41,585 nucleotides of DNA from JAVKSL01 sp039583695 (GCA_039583695.1 JAVKSL010000016.1:1-41585); one strand, 5' to 3'; positions 16,337 to 25,043 are shown, counted from the stretch's first letter. Notes: generated by a model from the sequence alone, not told the origin. Made by a program: numbers and translations.

Positions 16337-19180
16337 CTACACCGTGGTCAAAGGCATCAGCCAGGGAGGTATCCCAAGCCCCTCGTAGAGGTTGTAGCCG
16401 GTGATGGCCGACCCGCCGTCAGAACTCGGGGCGCTCCAGGTGAGGCTGGCCTGGGCATTGCCGGCGCTGGCCGAAAGGGCGCTGGGCGCGCCAGGCACGC
16501 TGAGCGTGCNNNNNNNNNNNNNNNNNNNNNNNNNNNNNNNNNNNNNNNNNNNNNNNNNNNNNNNNNNNNNNNNNNNNNNNNNNNNNNNNNNNNNNNNNNN
16601 NNNNNNNNNGCTCCAGGTGAGGCTGGCCTGGGCATTGCCGGCGCTGGCCGAAAGGGCGCTGGGCGCGCCAGGCACGCTGAGCGTGCCAGCCTGCCAGGCC
16701 ACGGTGACGGTGTTGGAGGTGGCCTCTATAGGTGCTGTCCCGTCGGGCCCCGAGATCTCGGCCACGTAGCCGAGGGTGGTCCCGCCCGGGTTGGACACCG
16801 TGGCCGAGCAGGTGGACCCGGTGCCGCAGTTGGCCAGCACCGTCCCCGAGGCGGTCTCGATCACGATGTAATACGGCGTCGGGCCGACGTCGTAGCCGTT
16901 GGTGCTGGCGCTCAGCGTCACCGGCGAGCCGCCCGCCACCGAGGTGGCTGAGGCGGCAAGGCTCACCGAGGTGCCCGAGGAGGCCGGGGTGACAGAGACC
17001 TCGTTGGAGGGGCCCGACGCGCCGACCGCGTTGAGCGCTCTCACCGTGAAGTAGTAGGTGGTGGCGTTGGTGAGGCCGCTCACGGTGTAGCTGGTCGCGC
17101 TGATGGGGCTGGCGTTGGCCGGGGTCGATGACTCCCCGCCAGGGCTGGTCCCCTCGTAGAGGTTGTAGCCGGTGATGGCCGACCCGCCGTCAGAGCTCGG
17201 GGCGCTCCAGGTGAGGCTGGCCTGGGCATTGCCGGCGCTGGCCGAAAGGGCGCTGGGCGCGCCAGGCACGCTGAGCGTGCTGGCTGGACAGAGCTGAGCT
17301 GCGAGCCCAGCCGCATCCGGCGTGCCGAGCCCGCTGGCCATGTCGTAGCCCACCCCCGCTGGATAGAGCCCACCGTTGGTTGCGGTGTGGTCGTTGTTGC
17401 CACTGGTGATGTCTTGGAACGCATTGGCGTAGGAGGAGCCACCGGCGATCCGATACAGGGCCGGGTTGGCGAAACCGATGGGGGCGCTGCATGACGGATC
17501 GGAGTTGATCACCGCCATCAGCCCGGCCCAAAGCGGTGCTGCCGCACTGGTGCCGCCAATGCCTCCTTGCCACCCGGTGACTCCCGTTGCGGCTCCGGCG
17601 TAGTAGACGACGTAGCCGGTGCTGGGATCCGAACTCGCGCTCACGTCGGGGACCTCACGGCAGTAGCCGGCGGTCGGCGCGCTGCAAGGAGTCCCAGAGG
17701 AGTTTGCGTTGATTACGTGCAGCCCCCCGGGAGCGCCGCTCTGGTAGCCGGGCATCACCCAGTTGGCGGAGATGCCCCCGCCGCCAGCCCCGGCAGCGTT
17801 GTTCCAGACCGTCTCGGCCGGCGGAGGGCCGGCGCTCGTGAGGGACGTCCCCCCGACACCTGTCACGTAGGGCTGGCTGGCCGGGTCGTTGACCGCCAAC
17901 GTCGTCGGGCCACCACCTGGGGAGCAGGCCTCCGAGCCAGCGTCGCCGGTAGCGGCAAAGATCCCCTGCCCCTGGGCGGCGGCCTGTTGGAACAGGGTGT
18001 TCTCCGCCGAGAGCGTGGCGCTGCCCCCGGCATCGGGCTCGCAGACCCCCCATGAGGTAGAGATCACCTTCTGGGCGTCGGCGGTGACGATTGCGCTGTA
18101 GGTGTCGTAGGGACCGGAGGCGCCATTGTTGGGCCCTTGGTAGACGTCGATGCTCGCCTGCGGGGCGAGCCCGATGACCCCCTCGATGTCGAGGGTCGAC
18201 TCCAGGCCTCCCCCAGTGCCGGTTGCACCCGCTCCGCCATCTACCTGGGTGTAGGCGACCGAAGCACTGGTGGCGTAGCAGGTCTGGTAGGCAGTGATGT
18301 CGGAGTTGTGGGCATTGGGTGCCAGCTCGTAGACGGCCACGCCCTGATGGGCACCCAGATCACCCGCGCCGTACAGGCCCGAGAACCGGTAGGCGGAGGC
18401 GATCTGGTCTGCGGTGTAGGAGCCGTAGTTCCCGGCTGCCGTGGTGGCCGCCGTGCAGGCCTGTGGACCACCGGTCACCACCTGGGGGGCGAGCGCCGGG
18501 CTGGACTGCACCGGTGCCGCAAGAACCCCCAAAGGTCGGGCAAGGTGCAGGTCGTTGAGCCCGATCACGCCTTGGACGCTGCTAGCGACACTGCCCGGGA
18601 AGAGGGGGGCGGCCGTGCTGGCGTAGGCGCTCCGCCCGCCGGGGGTCTGATAGCTTCGGAAAGCGACCGAGAAGGCATGCGACAGCTGCCCCGCGGTGGC
18701 GCTCACCGGGATGCTCAGATGGTTGGCCGAGATCGTCCCCGGGTGCAGGCCCTGCGCTCGAAGGCTCGCTTCGAGCGCAGCTATGGCGCTGTCGGTGGGC
18801 CCGAACTGCGCCGGGAACTGGCCGGGAGCCAGGTAGTGATGGTATACAGGCGAACCCGGCGTCGACACCTCGCTGGCGAATCGGGCCAGGCCAGCCGGAT
18901 CACGGGGCTGGAGCACCACGTCGACGTGAAGCTGGGTCGTGGCCGGCACGTACCCAACGGCTCTGGCACCGTTGGGCACGAGGGGAGCAGAGCCAACCCG
19001 TGCCGGTGGCACAGCCTGTCCCCCTGTCGAGGGCGGCGAGGACAACCTAGCTGCGCTGGCCAGCGTTGCGGCCGGAGCCACCGGGGCGGCTGCCACGCCT
19101 GTGCCCGCAAGCGTGGCAACTACGGCCACCGTGCCAAGGAGACGACGAGCCCCCGGGAGCTGGGTCAGTCGAGACTTCAT
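16337..19180 (-). CDS. Secreted S53 (sedolisin/kumamolisin) peptidase with C-terminal fibronectin-III repeats; interrupted by an assembly gap
   Basis: Acid serine-carboxyl endopeptidase, exported. From ATG 19180 (AAGGAG 10 nt upstream) there is a signal peptide (RRLLGTVAVVATLAGTGVAAAPVAPA). A pro-kumamolisin activation domain follows (about 90-220: VYHHYLAPGQFPAQFGPTDS), then the catalytic domain. The Glu/Asp pair is Glu327 and Asp331 in GGLESTLDIEG; the Ser is Ser545 in GGTSAAAPLWAG. The calcium site region (QDITSGNN, then GYDMASGLGTPD) is present. After this come an FN3 domain (SVPGAPSALSASAGNAQASL), a Cys-containing Ig-like domain and further FN3 copies around a 100-N gap at 16510-16609. 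The final FN3 copy stops abruptly after NLYEG with unrelated residues, so the C terminus is unreliable. Confidence 0.9.
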   Translation of the reverse strand: MKSRLTQLPGARRLLGTVAVVATLAGTGVAAAPVAPAATLASAARLSSPPSTGGQAVPPARVGSAPLVPNGARAVGYVPATTQLHVDVVLQPRDPAGLARFASEVSTPGSPVYHHYLAPGQFPAQFGPTDSAIAALEASLRAQGLHPGTISANHLSIPVSATAGQLSHAFSVAFRSYQTPGGRSAYASTAAPLFPGSVASSVQGVIGLNDLHLARPLGVLAAPVQSSPALAPQVVTGGPQACTAATTAAGNYGSYTADQIASAYRFSGLYGAGDLGAHQGVAVYELAPNAHNSDITAYQTCYATSASVAYTQVDGGAGATGTGGGLESTLDIEGVIGLAPQASIDVYQGPNNGASGPYDTYSAIVTADAQKVISTSWGVCEPDAGGSATLSAENTLFQQAAAQGQGIFAATGDAGSEACSPGGGPTTLAVNDPASQPYVTGVGGTSLTSAGPPPAETVWNNAAGAGGGGISANWVMPGYQSGAPGGLHVINANSSGTPCSAPTAGYCREVPDVSASSDPSTGYVVYYAGAATGVTGWQGGIGGTSAAAPLWAGLMAVINSDPSCSAPIGFANPALYRIAGGSSYANAFQDITSGNNDHTATNGGLYPAGVGYDMASGLGTPDAAGLAAQLCPASTLSVPGAPSALSASAGNAQASLTWSAPSSDGGSAITGYNLYEGTSPGGESSTPANASPISATSYTVSGLTNATTYYFTVRALNAVGASGPSNEVSVTPASSGTSVSLAASATSVAGGSPVTLSASTNGYDVGPTPYYIVIETASGTVLANCGTGSTCSATVSNPGGTTLGYVAEISGPDGTAPIEATSNTVTVAWQAGTLSVPGAPSALSASAGNAQASLTWSXXXXXXXXXXXXXXXXXXXXXXXXXXXXXXXXXXTLSVPGAPSALSASAGNAQASLTWSAPSSDGGSAITGYNLYEGLGIPPWLMPLTTV
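16379..16509. repeat. FN3-encoding repeat, left copy
   Basis: 131 bp matching 17150-17280 at 130 of 131 positions (one A/G difference at the SDG segment). A third partial copy is at 16610-16686. The high identity suggests recent duplication and explains the assembly gap. Confidence 0.9.
16510..16609. other. Scaffold gap (100 Ns)
   Basis: Exactly 100 unknown bases, the conventional filler for a gap of unknown size. Flanked on both sides by the same FN3 repeat, so the number of repeats and the reading frame across it are not known. Confidence 0.99.
16610..16686. repeat. FN3-encoding repeat, middle copy (partial)
   Basis: 77 bp identical to the last 77 bp of the copies ending at 16509 and 17280. 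Its left part is lost in the N gap. Confidence 0.9.
17150..17280. repeat. FN3-encoding repeat, right copy
   Basis: Reference copy of the repeat; it encodes the first half of the FN3 domain next to the catalytic domain and differs from 16379-16509 at one base. Confidence 0.9.
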
Positions 19181-19355
19181 CGCCGTTGTTCTCCTTGGTT
19201 CTTCCGCTGGGAGTATGGACCACACTAGAGGTTTCGACAGCTACCCCTGCAACCTTGAGGAGTCATCGCGCCTGGCGACCCGGCCCAGCGGTTGCCCGGC
19301 CTTCGAGCGGCTTGGGGATGCCAACCAGGACCGAGCGGCCCTGGGTTTGGGGACG

Positions 19356-19387
19356 CGAAGGAGGGGGCCCGGGGGCCCCCTCCTTCG
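19356..19387 (-). terminator. Strong hairpin behind the CWB2 gene
   Basis: Perfect 15-bp stem CGAAGGAGGGGGCCC/GGGCCCCCTCCTTCG with a 2-nt loop, 40 nt past the stop of the CWB2 gene and before the peptidase promoter. No T-run follows, as is common for high-GC actinobacterial hairpins. Confidence 0.7.
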
Positions 19388-19426
19388 CTCAACTGCTATT
19401 TGGGTGCTGCTGGTGGGCCTGGCCGG

Positions 19427-22144
19427 CTAGCCGGTCTGGTTCACCGTGGTGGTGTCGGTTAGACCACCGTAGGTGACCGTGATCAGGCAGCTGCCGACCG
19501 TGGAGGACGCCGTGTAGGTGACGCTGGCCACCCCCGAGGCGTTGGTGGTGGTCGGCGAGCCGACGATCGTCCCGCACGCCGACGGCGGCCCGGCCGGGAA
19601 GGCCGGCCCTGCGGTGAAGGTGATCGACTGCCCGGGGAGCGGGACCGCAGCGTCACCCAGCAGGGTGGCGGTGAGGGTGGTCGTCGACGCCCCGTTTGCC
19701 GGGATGCTGGCGACGGTCACCCCTGCGGTGAGCGCCTTGTCCAAGGTGAGCACGACGGCCTGGCTCTGGCCACCGTCAGCCTCGGTGAAGGTGAGCGTGC
19801 AGGTCCCCGAGTCGTTGGTGGCCGGCGAGGGGATCGGGCCGATCGTGACATGGCCCGTTGCGTCGGTCTTGGCGAACGGGAAGGTTCCCGTGCAGAAGGA
19901 CTTGGGAGTCCCCGACAGCGACACGAGGATCGGGTCTGAGGCCAGGCCCGCCCCACCCTCGGTGACGGTCACCTTGCCGGTGAGCGTGTCGGTCCCGTTG
20001 GTGACCAGCGTCGTGGGCGTGATGCTCGCGCTCAGCGTCGTGGCCGCGGCCGGGAACTCGGTCTGGGTGATGTACTGGGTCTCGGTGGCGACCGCCGGGG
20101 GCGTGGAGACCGACACCGTGATCGGGCAGAAGCCGATCGCCGTGCCGGCGGTGTAGACCACGGTGGCCACTCCGGAGGTGTTGGTGCCCGCGGTGGCGCT
20201 GCCGAGGGTGCCGCAGGAGCCGGGACTCGGGAAACCAACACCTGTCTTGAAGGTGACGGTGATGCCCTGGGCCGGGATGCCCAGGTTGGTGACCGTGGCG
20301 CTGACCACCGAGGTGGTGGCGCCGTCAGCGGGCACCGAGGCCGGGCTGAAGCTCACCGTCAGGGTCGGGTCCTGGACTATCGCCACGGTTGCGGTGGCCC
20401 CGGTGTCGTCCTCGGTGGCGGTGATGGTGCAGGTGCCGCCGGCGGGCAGTTGGGCCGAAGTTGCCGCGGTGTAGGTGAGGACTGCCTGGCCGCTGGCCCC
20501 GGTCAGGATGCCCATGGTGTGGGCGTCAAGGACGGTGCCGCCGGTGAGGGTCCCGCAACTGGAGCCGGGGCTCTCGTGGAACACGACCGGGTCGTTGGCC
20601 TGGGCGTGGCCACTCACGGTGACCGTGGCGGTCAGCACCGAGGTGTCGGTCCCGTTGGCGGTGATGGTGGTCGGGTTGGCGGTGAAAGACAGCACCTGCG
20701 CGCCCGGCGGCGGCGACGGCGCGGTCTGGGTGACGATCACCGTCGAGGAGTTGCCGTAGGTGGCGTCGGTGGCGGTGATGGTGCAGGTCCCCGCGATCGG
20801 CGTCGAGGTGTAGGTGGCGGTGAGCACCCCCGAGGCGTTGGTGTTGCCCGAGGTGGGCACCAGAGCGCCGCAGGCACCGGTGACGCTGGCCGACGTGGTG
20901 AGGGTCACCTTGTCGTTGGCCGCCGGCGTGCCGGTGTTGGGGTTGAGCACGGTCACCGTGATCGCCGAGGTCGAGGTCCCGTTGGCGGAGATCGAGGCCG
21001 GGCTGGCGGTGATGCTCACCGGGCCGGGAGCGGTGCGAGCCGCCGCCTGGATCGAGGCGACCAGCGCGTCGCTGACCGCGGCAGAGCCGCCGTACACGAA
21101 CCCGCTGGCCTCGGTGGAGGCGTGGGCCGTGGCGAAGGCGATGACCGCAGCGCCGCTGGTCGGGCTGTCGGTGATCAGCGTGGGCGCACCCTCCTGGCCC
21201 GACAGCTCGGAGCCGGCGAGGGCGTCGGAGCTGAAGCCCGCGGGGGCCCCGTTGGATGCGGGGAAGCTCGGGTCGAAGCCGTTGGCCACGTTGAACATGG
21301 TGTCGGTGAAGCCGTAGTTGGTGATCTCGTCGACGGCCAGGGCCTCGGCGGTGGCGCCGCGGTCAGGACCGGCCGGGTTGTCGACGGTGATGCCGAACTG
21401 GGCCTTGAGCTGGGCGATCTGAGCCGGGTTGACGGCTGCGCTGCCCCCCACGACCACGACCTTCTTGATCGCGTCCTTGGTGATCAGGCTGACCACCTGG
21501 GGCGACAGCGTGGTGGAGGTCCCGTTGGTGAGCATCATCGGGAAGTGGTTGTGGTACGCCAGCGCCCCGGCGCCCAGGGCGTCGGGGAAGTTGAGCCCGG
21601 TGGCCAAGATCGCGGTGTTGAGCCCACCGGACTGGCCGACCGTGTCGTTACCGGCCACGGTGTCGGCCGCGTAGGCCGTGTCGAAGCGCGTGGGCCCCGA
21701 GACCCGGGTCACGCTGTAGCCCAGCTTGGCGATCGAGGTGGCCACCGAGGCGGACACCGCGGAGGTGCCGCCCAGCACGATCACGTTGGTCGCGTGCAGG
21801 GTGGCAAGCTCGGCCTGGGTCGAAGACGGCAGGGTGTCGGGGTTGGTGAGCAGGATCGGGGCGCCGAGGCCGCCGTTCTCGTTGCCCGCCAGGTACGAGC
21901 CGGAAAGGGCGTCGGGGAAGTTGGCCCCCGAGGCCACGATCACGGTGGCCGCCCCGTGGGGGAACGCCTGGTTGGCGATCGCCACCGCGGTGGCGAAGCG
22001 GTCTGGCCCGGCGAGGCGGGTCAGGGTGAAGCCGGGCGTGGCGCTGGCGCTGGCCAAGCCCACGAAGCCGACGCCGCTGGCTGCGGCGAGCGTCGAGACG
22101 CCGCCTACTGCCAAACGGCGTAGCCATACGGGTGTATTTCGCAT
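19427..22144 (-). CDS. Surface protein with three CWB2 (cell wall binding repeat 2) repeats and five Ig-like domains
   Basis: 905 residues from ATG 22144, with AGGAGG 4 nt upstream. A signal peptide (WLRRLAVGGVSTLAAASGVGFVGLASASA) is followed by three CWB2 repeats. The first opens with TRLAGPDRFATAVAIANQAF and has VIVASGANFPDALSG. The second opens with TRVSGPTRFDTAYAADTVAG. The third contains ATAEALAVDEITNYGF and AGFSSDALAGSELSGQEGAP. The repeats end with the typical VIVLGGTSAVS, VVVVGGSAAVN and FVYGGSAAVSD. CWB2 binds wall polymers in Gram-positive bacteria. The C-terminal half has five invasin-like Ig domains of about 100 residues (SANGTSTSAITVTV, TANGTDTSVLTATV, PADGATTSVVSATV, VTNGTDTLTGKVTV, PANGASTTTLTATL), each with a Cys pair (C...G and C.ITV or similar) likely to form a disulfide. 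Probably an adhesin or S-layer-like protein. Confidence 0.93.
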   Translation of the reverse strand: MRNTPVWLRRLAVGGVSTLAAASGVGFVGLASASATPGFTLTRLAGPDRFATAVAIANQAFPHGAATVIVASGANFPDALSGSYLAGNENGGLGAPILLTNPDTLPSSTQAELATLHATNVIVLGGTSAVSASVATSIAKLGYSVTRVSGPTRFDTAYAADTVAGNDTVGQSGGLNTAILATGLNFPDALGAGALAYHNHFPMMLTNGTSTTLSPQVVSLITKDAIKKVVVVGGSAAVNPAQIAQLKAQFGITVDNPAGPDRGATAEALAVDEITNYGFTDTMFNVANGFDPSFPASNGAPAGFSSDALAGSELSGQEGAPTLITDSPTSGAAVIAFATAHASTEASGFVYGGSAAVSDALVASIQAAARTAPGPVSITASPASISANGTSTSAITVTVLNPNTGTPAANDKVTLTTSASVTGACGALVPTSGNTNASGVLTATYTSTPIAGTCTITATDATYGNSSTVIVTQTAPSPPPGAQVLSFTANPTTITANGTDTSVLTATVTVSGHAQANDPVVFHESPGSSCGTLTGGTVLDAHTMGILTGASGQAVLTYTAATSAQLPAGGTCTITATEDDTGATATVAIVQDPTLTVSFSPASVPADGATTSVVSATVTNLGIPAQGITVTFKTGVGFPSPGSCGTLGSATAGTNTSGVATVVYTAGTAIGFCPITVSVSTPPAVATETQYITQTEFPAAATTLSASITPTTLVTNGTDTLTGKVTVTEGGAGLASDPILVSLSGTPKSFCTGTFPFAKTDATGHVTIGPIPSPATNDSGTCTLTFTEADGGQSQAVVLTLDKALTAGVTVASIPANGASTTTLTATLLGDAAVPLPGQSITFTAGPAFPAGPPSACGTIVGSPTTTNASGVASVTYTASSTVGSCLITVTYGGLTDTTTVNQTG

Positions 22145-22283
22145 TCAGCCTCCTGAGCTCGAGGTTTCGTCCTAGTTTTGGGTCCTGCTTCGAACCGGGC
22201 CCGTGCCAGCCCCGGGGGGACCAGAACTTGCGCCGTCGGACACCCTAGCACATCTTGGTGTCCTGCACAGGATGACGCACTAG

Positions 22284-22568
22284 CTAGCCCGTTGTCACAC
22301 ACTTGGGCAAGTATTCCTGACCACCCGTAGCCCACCCGGTCCGGCCCCCACGGGATAGCCCGATATGGCCACGCCTCCGAGGTCGGGACAACCTCTTTGG
22401 AAGCGCCTCGGGCTCGTCGACCAGGGCGGCAGCTTCGAGCCGGCACAGGCTCTCGACTGCCGGCCAGCACTTGCGCTTGGCAATCGTGGCGCCGGACTCA
22501 TCGACCACCCTGACGGTGTGCGCCGGAGCGATCCCAGGATCGATCCCTACCCGGCGTCTGTGTCCCAA
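22284..22568 (-). pseudogene. IS110-family transposase N-terminal remnant
   Basis: The first roughly 45 residues (RRVGIDPGIAPAHTVRVVDE, then KCWPAVESLCRLEAAAL) match the start of the DEDD-type catalytic domain of IS110-family transposases, including the first Asp of the VGIDPG motif. After about residue 50 the similarity stops and the frame turns into low-complexity Arg/Gly sequence. The transposase is therefore truncated and inactive. It abuts a VapC fragment of opposite orientation. Confidence 0.6.
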
Positions 22569-22572
22569 CAGC

Positions 22573-22689
22573 GGGATCGACGACGCCGACTACCTGATCG
22601 CCGCCACCGCGCTGGTCCTCGACGCGGGCCTGTTGACCATGAACCTTCGCCATTTCCCAATGCTCGCCGGTCTTCGCCCGGCTTACTGA
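22573..22689 (+). pseudogene. VapC PIN-domain C-terminal remnant
   Basis: The 38 residues before the stop at 22689 read IDDADYLIAATALVLDAGLL and then TMNLRHFPMLAGLRPAY. This is the usual end of a VapC toxin: the third acidic position in DADYLIAATAL and the NLRHFPM motif. The N-terminal half with the first two catalytic acids is absent; an IS110 scrap lies directly upstream, so an insertion and deletion probably destroyed the gene. Confidence 0.7.
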
Positions 22690-22800
22690 ACACCCTTGGG
22701 GATGGCGACGGGCGACGTCAGGGAACGCTGGCTGGGACGGCTACGCTGTCCCGTCCCTGGTGCCCAGCGTCGCTGACATGTTGGGCATTGCCGGCCCGTG

Positions 22801-23082
22801 TCATCTGGGGGCTGGCCCGATATAAATCACCTCGGCGTCATTATCTGAGATGAGGTGCCAGACCACCCGCCAGTCGAGGTGGAAGCGAACCGGGGTGATC
22901 TTGGCCACGAGGTGCCCGTCTTCGTTGTCAATGACCCAGGTCGTGGTGCCGATCGTCTCGGAGGCGGCAATGTGTCGAAGGACCGCGTTGACAGCCGCTA
23001 GCAGCTCCACCTGGGCGGGATCGGCTTCCAGCGCGTCGAGCTGGTCGTATGGCTGGTCGAGGTAGGTGAGATCGAGGGTCAT
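22801..23082 (-). CDS. Small hypothetical protein, possible RelE/ParE-like toxin
   Basis: 93 residues from ATG 23082; the preceding codon is an in-frame GTG (23085). The first half is helical (QVELLAAVNAVLRHIAAS) and the second half has a run of beta strands (HLVAKITPVRFHLDWRVVWH, then AEVIYIGPAPR), the order seen in RelE/ParE toxins. No catalytic residues can be assigned. It lies head-to-head with the 23287 gene across about 200 nt of A/T-rich DNA, so the two could be partners or separately regulated. Confidence 0.5.
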   Translation of the reverse strand: MTLDLTYLDQPYDQLDALEADPAQVELLAAVNAVLRHIAASETIGTTTWVIDNEDGHLVAKITPVRFHLDWRVVWHLISDNDAEVIYIGPAPR

Positions 23083-23161
23083 CACACTTCAGCCTACCCG
23101 CCCCCCTACCAGGTGGCCAATTGTGGCAATATGTCGATTTCCATACTGGGATTATGGGTAT

Positions 23162-23167
23162 TATACT
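23162..23167 (+). promoter_or_regulatory. Possible -10 box in an A/T-rich spacer
   Basis: TATACT in an unusually A/T-rich 60-bp patch (about 23119-23180). A weak -35 candidate TTCCAT lies 17 nt upstream. It would drive the 23287 gene with a leader of about 110 nt. Confidence 0.3.
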
Positions 23168-23286
23168 ATTTGGGGTAACACAAATGGGCGAGGATCAAGG
23201 AGCAAGAGCTGCTGGAGGTGGCAGCCTTGACCGCCCCAGCCCGACTCTCACACCACACCTTCACATAGCCCAGGAGACCAGTGCAG

Positions 23287-23553
23287 ATGACCACCACTGT
23301 CCACGAGGTGGTCCTTGACGAGCGCCGCCGCACGAGCCTCGCTCGCGTCGGTCACAAGGACCACCACCGCTATCTCGTCGAGGAGCTCTCCGACGGGACC
23401 ATCGTCCTCAAGCCTGCCGTGACCATCGCCGCTGCCGAGCTGGACATGCTTCGCAGCCCAGAGGTTCTCAGGGCCATCAAGCAGGCAATGGATCCCTCCG
23501 CCCGACGCAGGAGGCGTCCGCTACCGCCTCAGCCGACCGCCTCGGCTGACTAG
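23287..23553 (+). CDS. Small hypothetical protein, antitoxin-like
   Basis: 88 residues from ATG 23287; an in-frame GTG at 23281 is the alternative, and AGGAG at 23272-23276 fits either. The N-terminal part (VLDERRRTSLARVGHKDHHR, then YLVEELSDGTIVLKPA) has the swapped-hairpin look of AbrB/antitoxin-like proteins, and the C terminus is basic (ARRRRRPL). I recall similar actinobacterial orphans annotated as antitoxins, but no toxin gene follows in the same direction. Function is not assigned. Confidence 0.55.
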   Translation: MTTTVHEVVLDERRRTSLARVGHKDHHRYLVEELSDGTIVLKPAVTIAAAELDMLRSPEVLRAIKQAMDPSARRRRRPLPPQPTASAD

Positions 23554-23795
23554 GTCGAAGCGCCCACCCCCACCACCGTTCCACTTTCCGCCACAGACTG
23601 TGCTGTAGTTGCACGGAGTCGGTGCCGACCGCCAGACCTGGGTCCTGCGACGGCGTAGTCATGGGCAGACATCCTTCCACATAGCTAGACATGAAGCTCC
23701 TCCGTTGCTAGGATACAAGGCTGGGAGTGGGCCCTCCAAGAAAGCACGGCCGGGAATGGGCTGACTACTGCTTCCGACCACTAGTGCGCTGATGC

Positions 23796-23801
23796 TATAC
23801 T
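23796..23801 (+). promoter_or_regulatory. -10 box of higBA (leaderless) with adjacent palindrome
   Basis: TATACT, 6 nt before GTG 23808. An 8-bp palindrome CACTAGTG lies at 23779-23786, between the -10 and -35 positions, and could be an operator for the HigA repressor. Confidence 0.5.
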
Positions 23802-23807
23802 AAGTGC

Positions 23808-24170
23808 GTGTGGCGTCTGATCCCGTCTCCTGGATTCCGAGAGTGGCGGGTCTCGCTCAACCCCGACTCCCGAGCCGCGGTCGATGATGCCCTCGCGTAC
23901 CTGCGCCAGTTCGGGCGCGACGCCGCCCTGCCCTACGTACGCCACCGCATCCAAACCTCGCGGCACTATCCAGACATGTCCGAGGTGCGGATACTCACCG
24001 AGAAGCGCCAGCTACGGGTGCTGGTGAGCTTTGAGGCAGGAGACCTGGTGCTGGTGGTGGTCGGCGGCGACAAGACCGAATCGGGCAACGTCTGGTACTT
24101 CGATGCCATACCCGCAGCCGACGAGTTGATCGACCAGTTCAGGAACTATCGAGCAAGGAGGAACCAATGA
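23808..24170 (+). CDS. higB: HigB-like toxin (RelE/phage Gp49 family)
   Basis: 120 residues from GTG 23808. The sequence has the Gp49/HigB pattern: an N-terminal strand, helices (DSRAAVDDALAYLRQFGRDA), then RTSRHYPDMSEVR-like motif IQTSRHYPDMSEVRILTEKR followed by LRVLVSFEAGDLVLVVVGGD and KTESGNVWYFDAIPAADELI. In this family the toxin is a ribosome-dependent mRNase and its gene comes first. The stop overlaps the antitoxin ATG (ATGA). Confidence 0.85.
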   Translation: MWRLIPSPGFREWRVSLNPDSRAAVDDALAYLRQFGRDAALPYVRHRIQTSRHYPDMSEVRILTEKRQLRVLVSFEAGDLVLVVVGGDKTESGNVWYFDAIPAADELIDQFRNYRARRNQ

Positions 24171-24532
24171 CCAACGCACCCGAGTTCCCTCCCGGATGGG
24201 AGGAGTTCGACCCCGATGACCATGAGCAGAGCGACAACCCCAGCTACCAGGAGGCCCGCAAGAAGGCCCGCCAGCAGCGCGAGGTGCGCACGGAGGCCTA
24301 CGGGTACCTGCTTCGCGAGCTGAGGCAGGGCCAGCAGATGACCCAAGTCGCCTTGGGCGAAGCTCTCCACATGATGCAGTCCGACGTGTCCCGGATCGAG
24401 CGCCAACGAGACCTGCGCGTCTCGACCCTGGCGGCCTATCTCTGGGCGCTTGGCGCAGACGAGGTCGCCCTTCAAGTCCACTTCCCCGACCACGAGCCTG
24501 TCGTGGTACCCCTGGACACGCTCGCCAGCTAG
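24167..24532 (+). CDS. higA: HigA-like antitoxin, XRE helix-turn-helix
   Basis: 121 residues from ATG 24167, overlapping the toxin stop by 4 nt. An acidic N-terminal segment (FDPDDHEQSDNPSYQEARKK) precedes a Cro/C1-type helix-turn-helix: LRQGQQMTQVALGEALHMMQ and SDVSRIERQRDLRVSTLAAY. It should neutralise the toxin and repress the shared promoter. The pair is complete and sits just outside the broken recombinase locus. Confidence 0.88.
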   Translation: MTNAPEFPPGWEEFDPDDHEQSDNPSYQEARKKARQQREVRTEAYGYLLRELRQGQQMTQVALGEALHMMQSDVSRIERQRDLRVSTLAAYLWALGADEVALQVHFPDHEPVVVPLDTLAS

Positions 24533-24625
24533 CCACGCCGGCGCGTCGCTCCTCAAGACCGTTCGGGGCCGCCCGAGGCAGCGATGTCCTATTCGCTACC
24601 TCGCTGAGGAACGGTCGGCCACCTC

Positions 24626-25043
24626 CTAATCCAGCACGCTGGCCGCACGGTGGATCACCCCGTTGTCGAGCGGGTCGATGTAGCTGCGCATGGTGGTCGC
24701 CGGGTTGGCGTGGCCGAGGACCTTCTGGATGTCGAGCAGGTCGAAGTGGTGCGCACCATCCTCAGTGACCGCTCGGTGCAACATGCCCGCCGCGCTTCGA
24801 CGCAGGTCGTGTGGGCTGAGGTGCCCCAAGGCCGCCTCGTCGGCCCGCAGGGTGACCAGCTTGGCGATGCTGCACGGCTGTTTGAACGGCTGGCCCCAAG
24901 AGACGTGGCCGATCCCACCACCGGGCTTCTGGCGGCGGACGACCGGGTCCGATGATCTGAGCGGCCGGTGCAGGGCGTCCACGTAGCGGTCCAGGTAGTC
25001 ATCCAGCAGGTGGAGCAGAGACGGAGCGACCGCGACCTTCCGG
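24626..25043 (-). pseudogene. Tyrosine recombinase, C-terminal fragment
   Basis: The minus strand from 25043 reads RKVAVAPSLLHLLDDYLDRY and on to the stop at 24626, about 138 residues. It holds the C-terminal catalytic motifs of tyrosine recombinases: HDLRRSAAG (the H-x-x-R pair), LGHANPATTMRSYIDP (the second His and the Tyr nucleophile). The first catalytic Arg lies in the other fragment at 27073-27510. At 25043 the gene is cut and the sequence continues as a copy of the rpsJ 3' end, so there is no start. Confidence 0.85.
24991..25043. repeat. 53-bp direct repeat A, left copy
   Basis: Exact match of 53 bp with 27168-27220. It belongs to the recombinase coding sequence (RKVAVAPSLLHLLDDYL). 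Its right end touches the rpsJ-end copy. Confidence 0.95.

Noticed and set aside
20450..22123. A 557-codon plus-strand open frame opposite the CWB2 gene
   Set aside because: Gly/Arg/His-rich mirror frame; the minus strand holds a clear signal peptide, CWB2 and Ig-like repeats.
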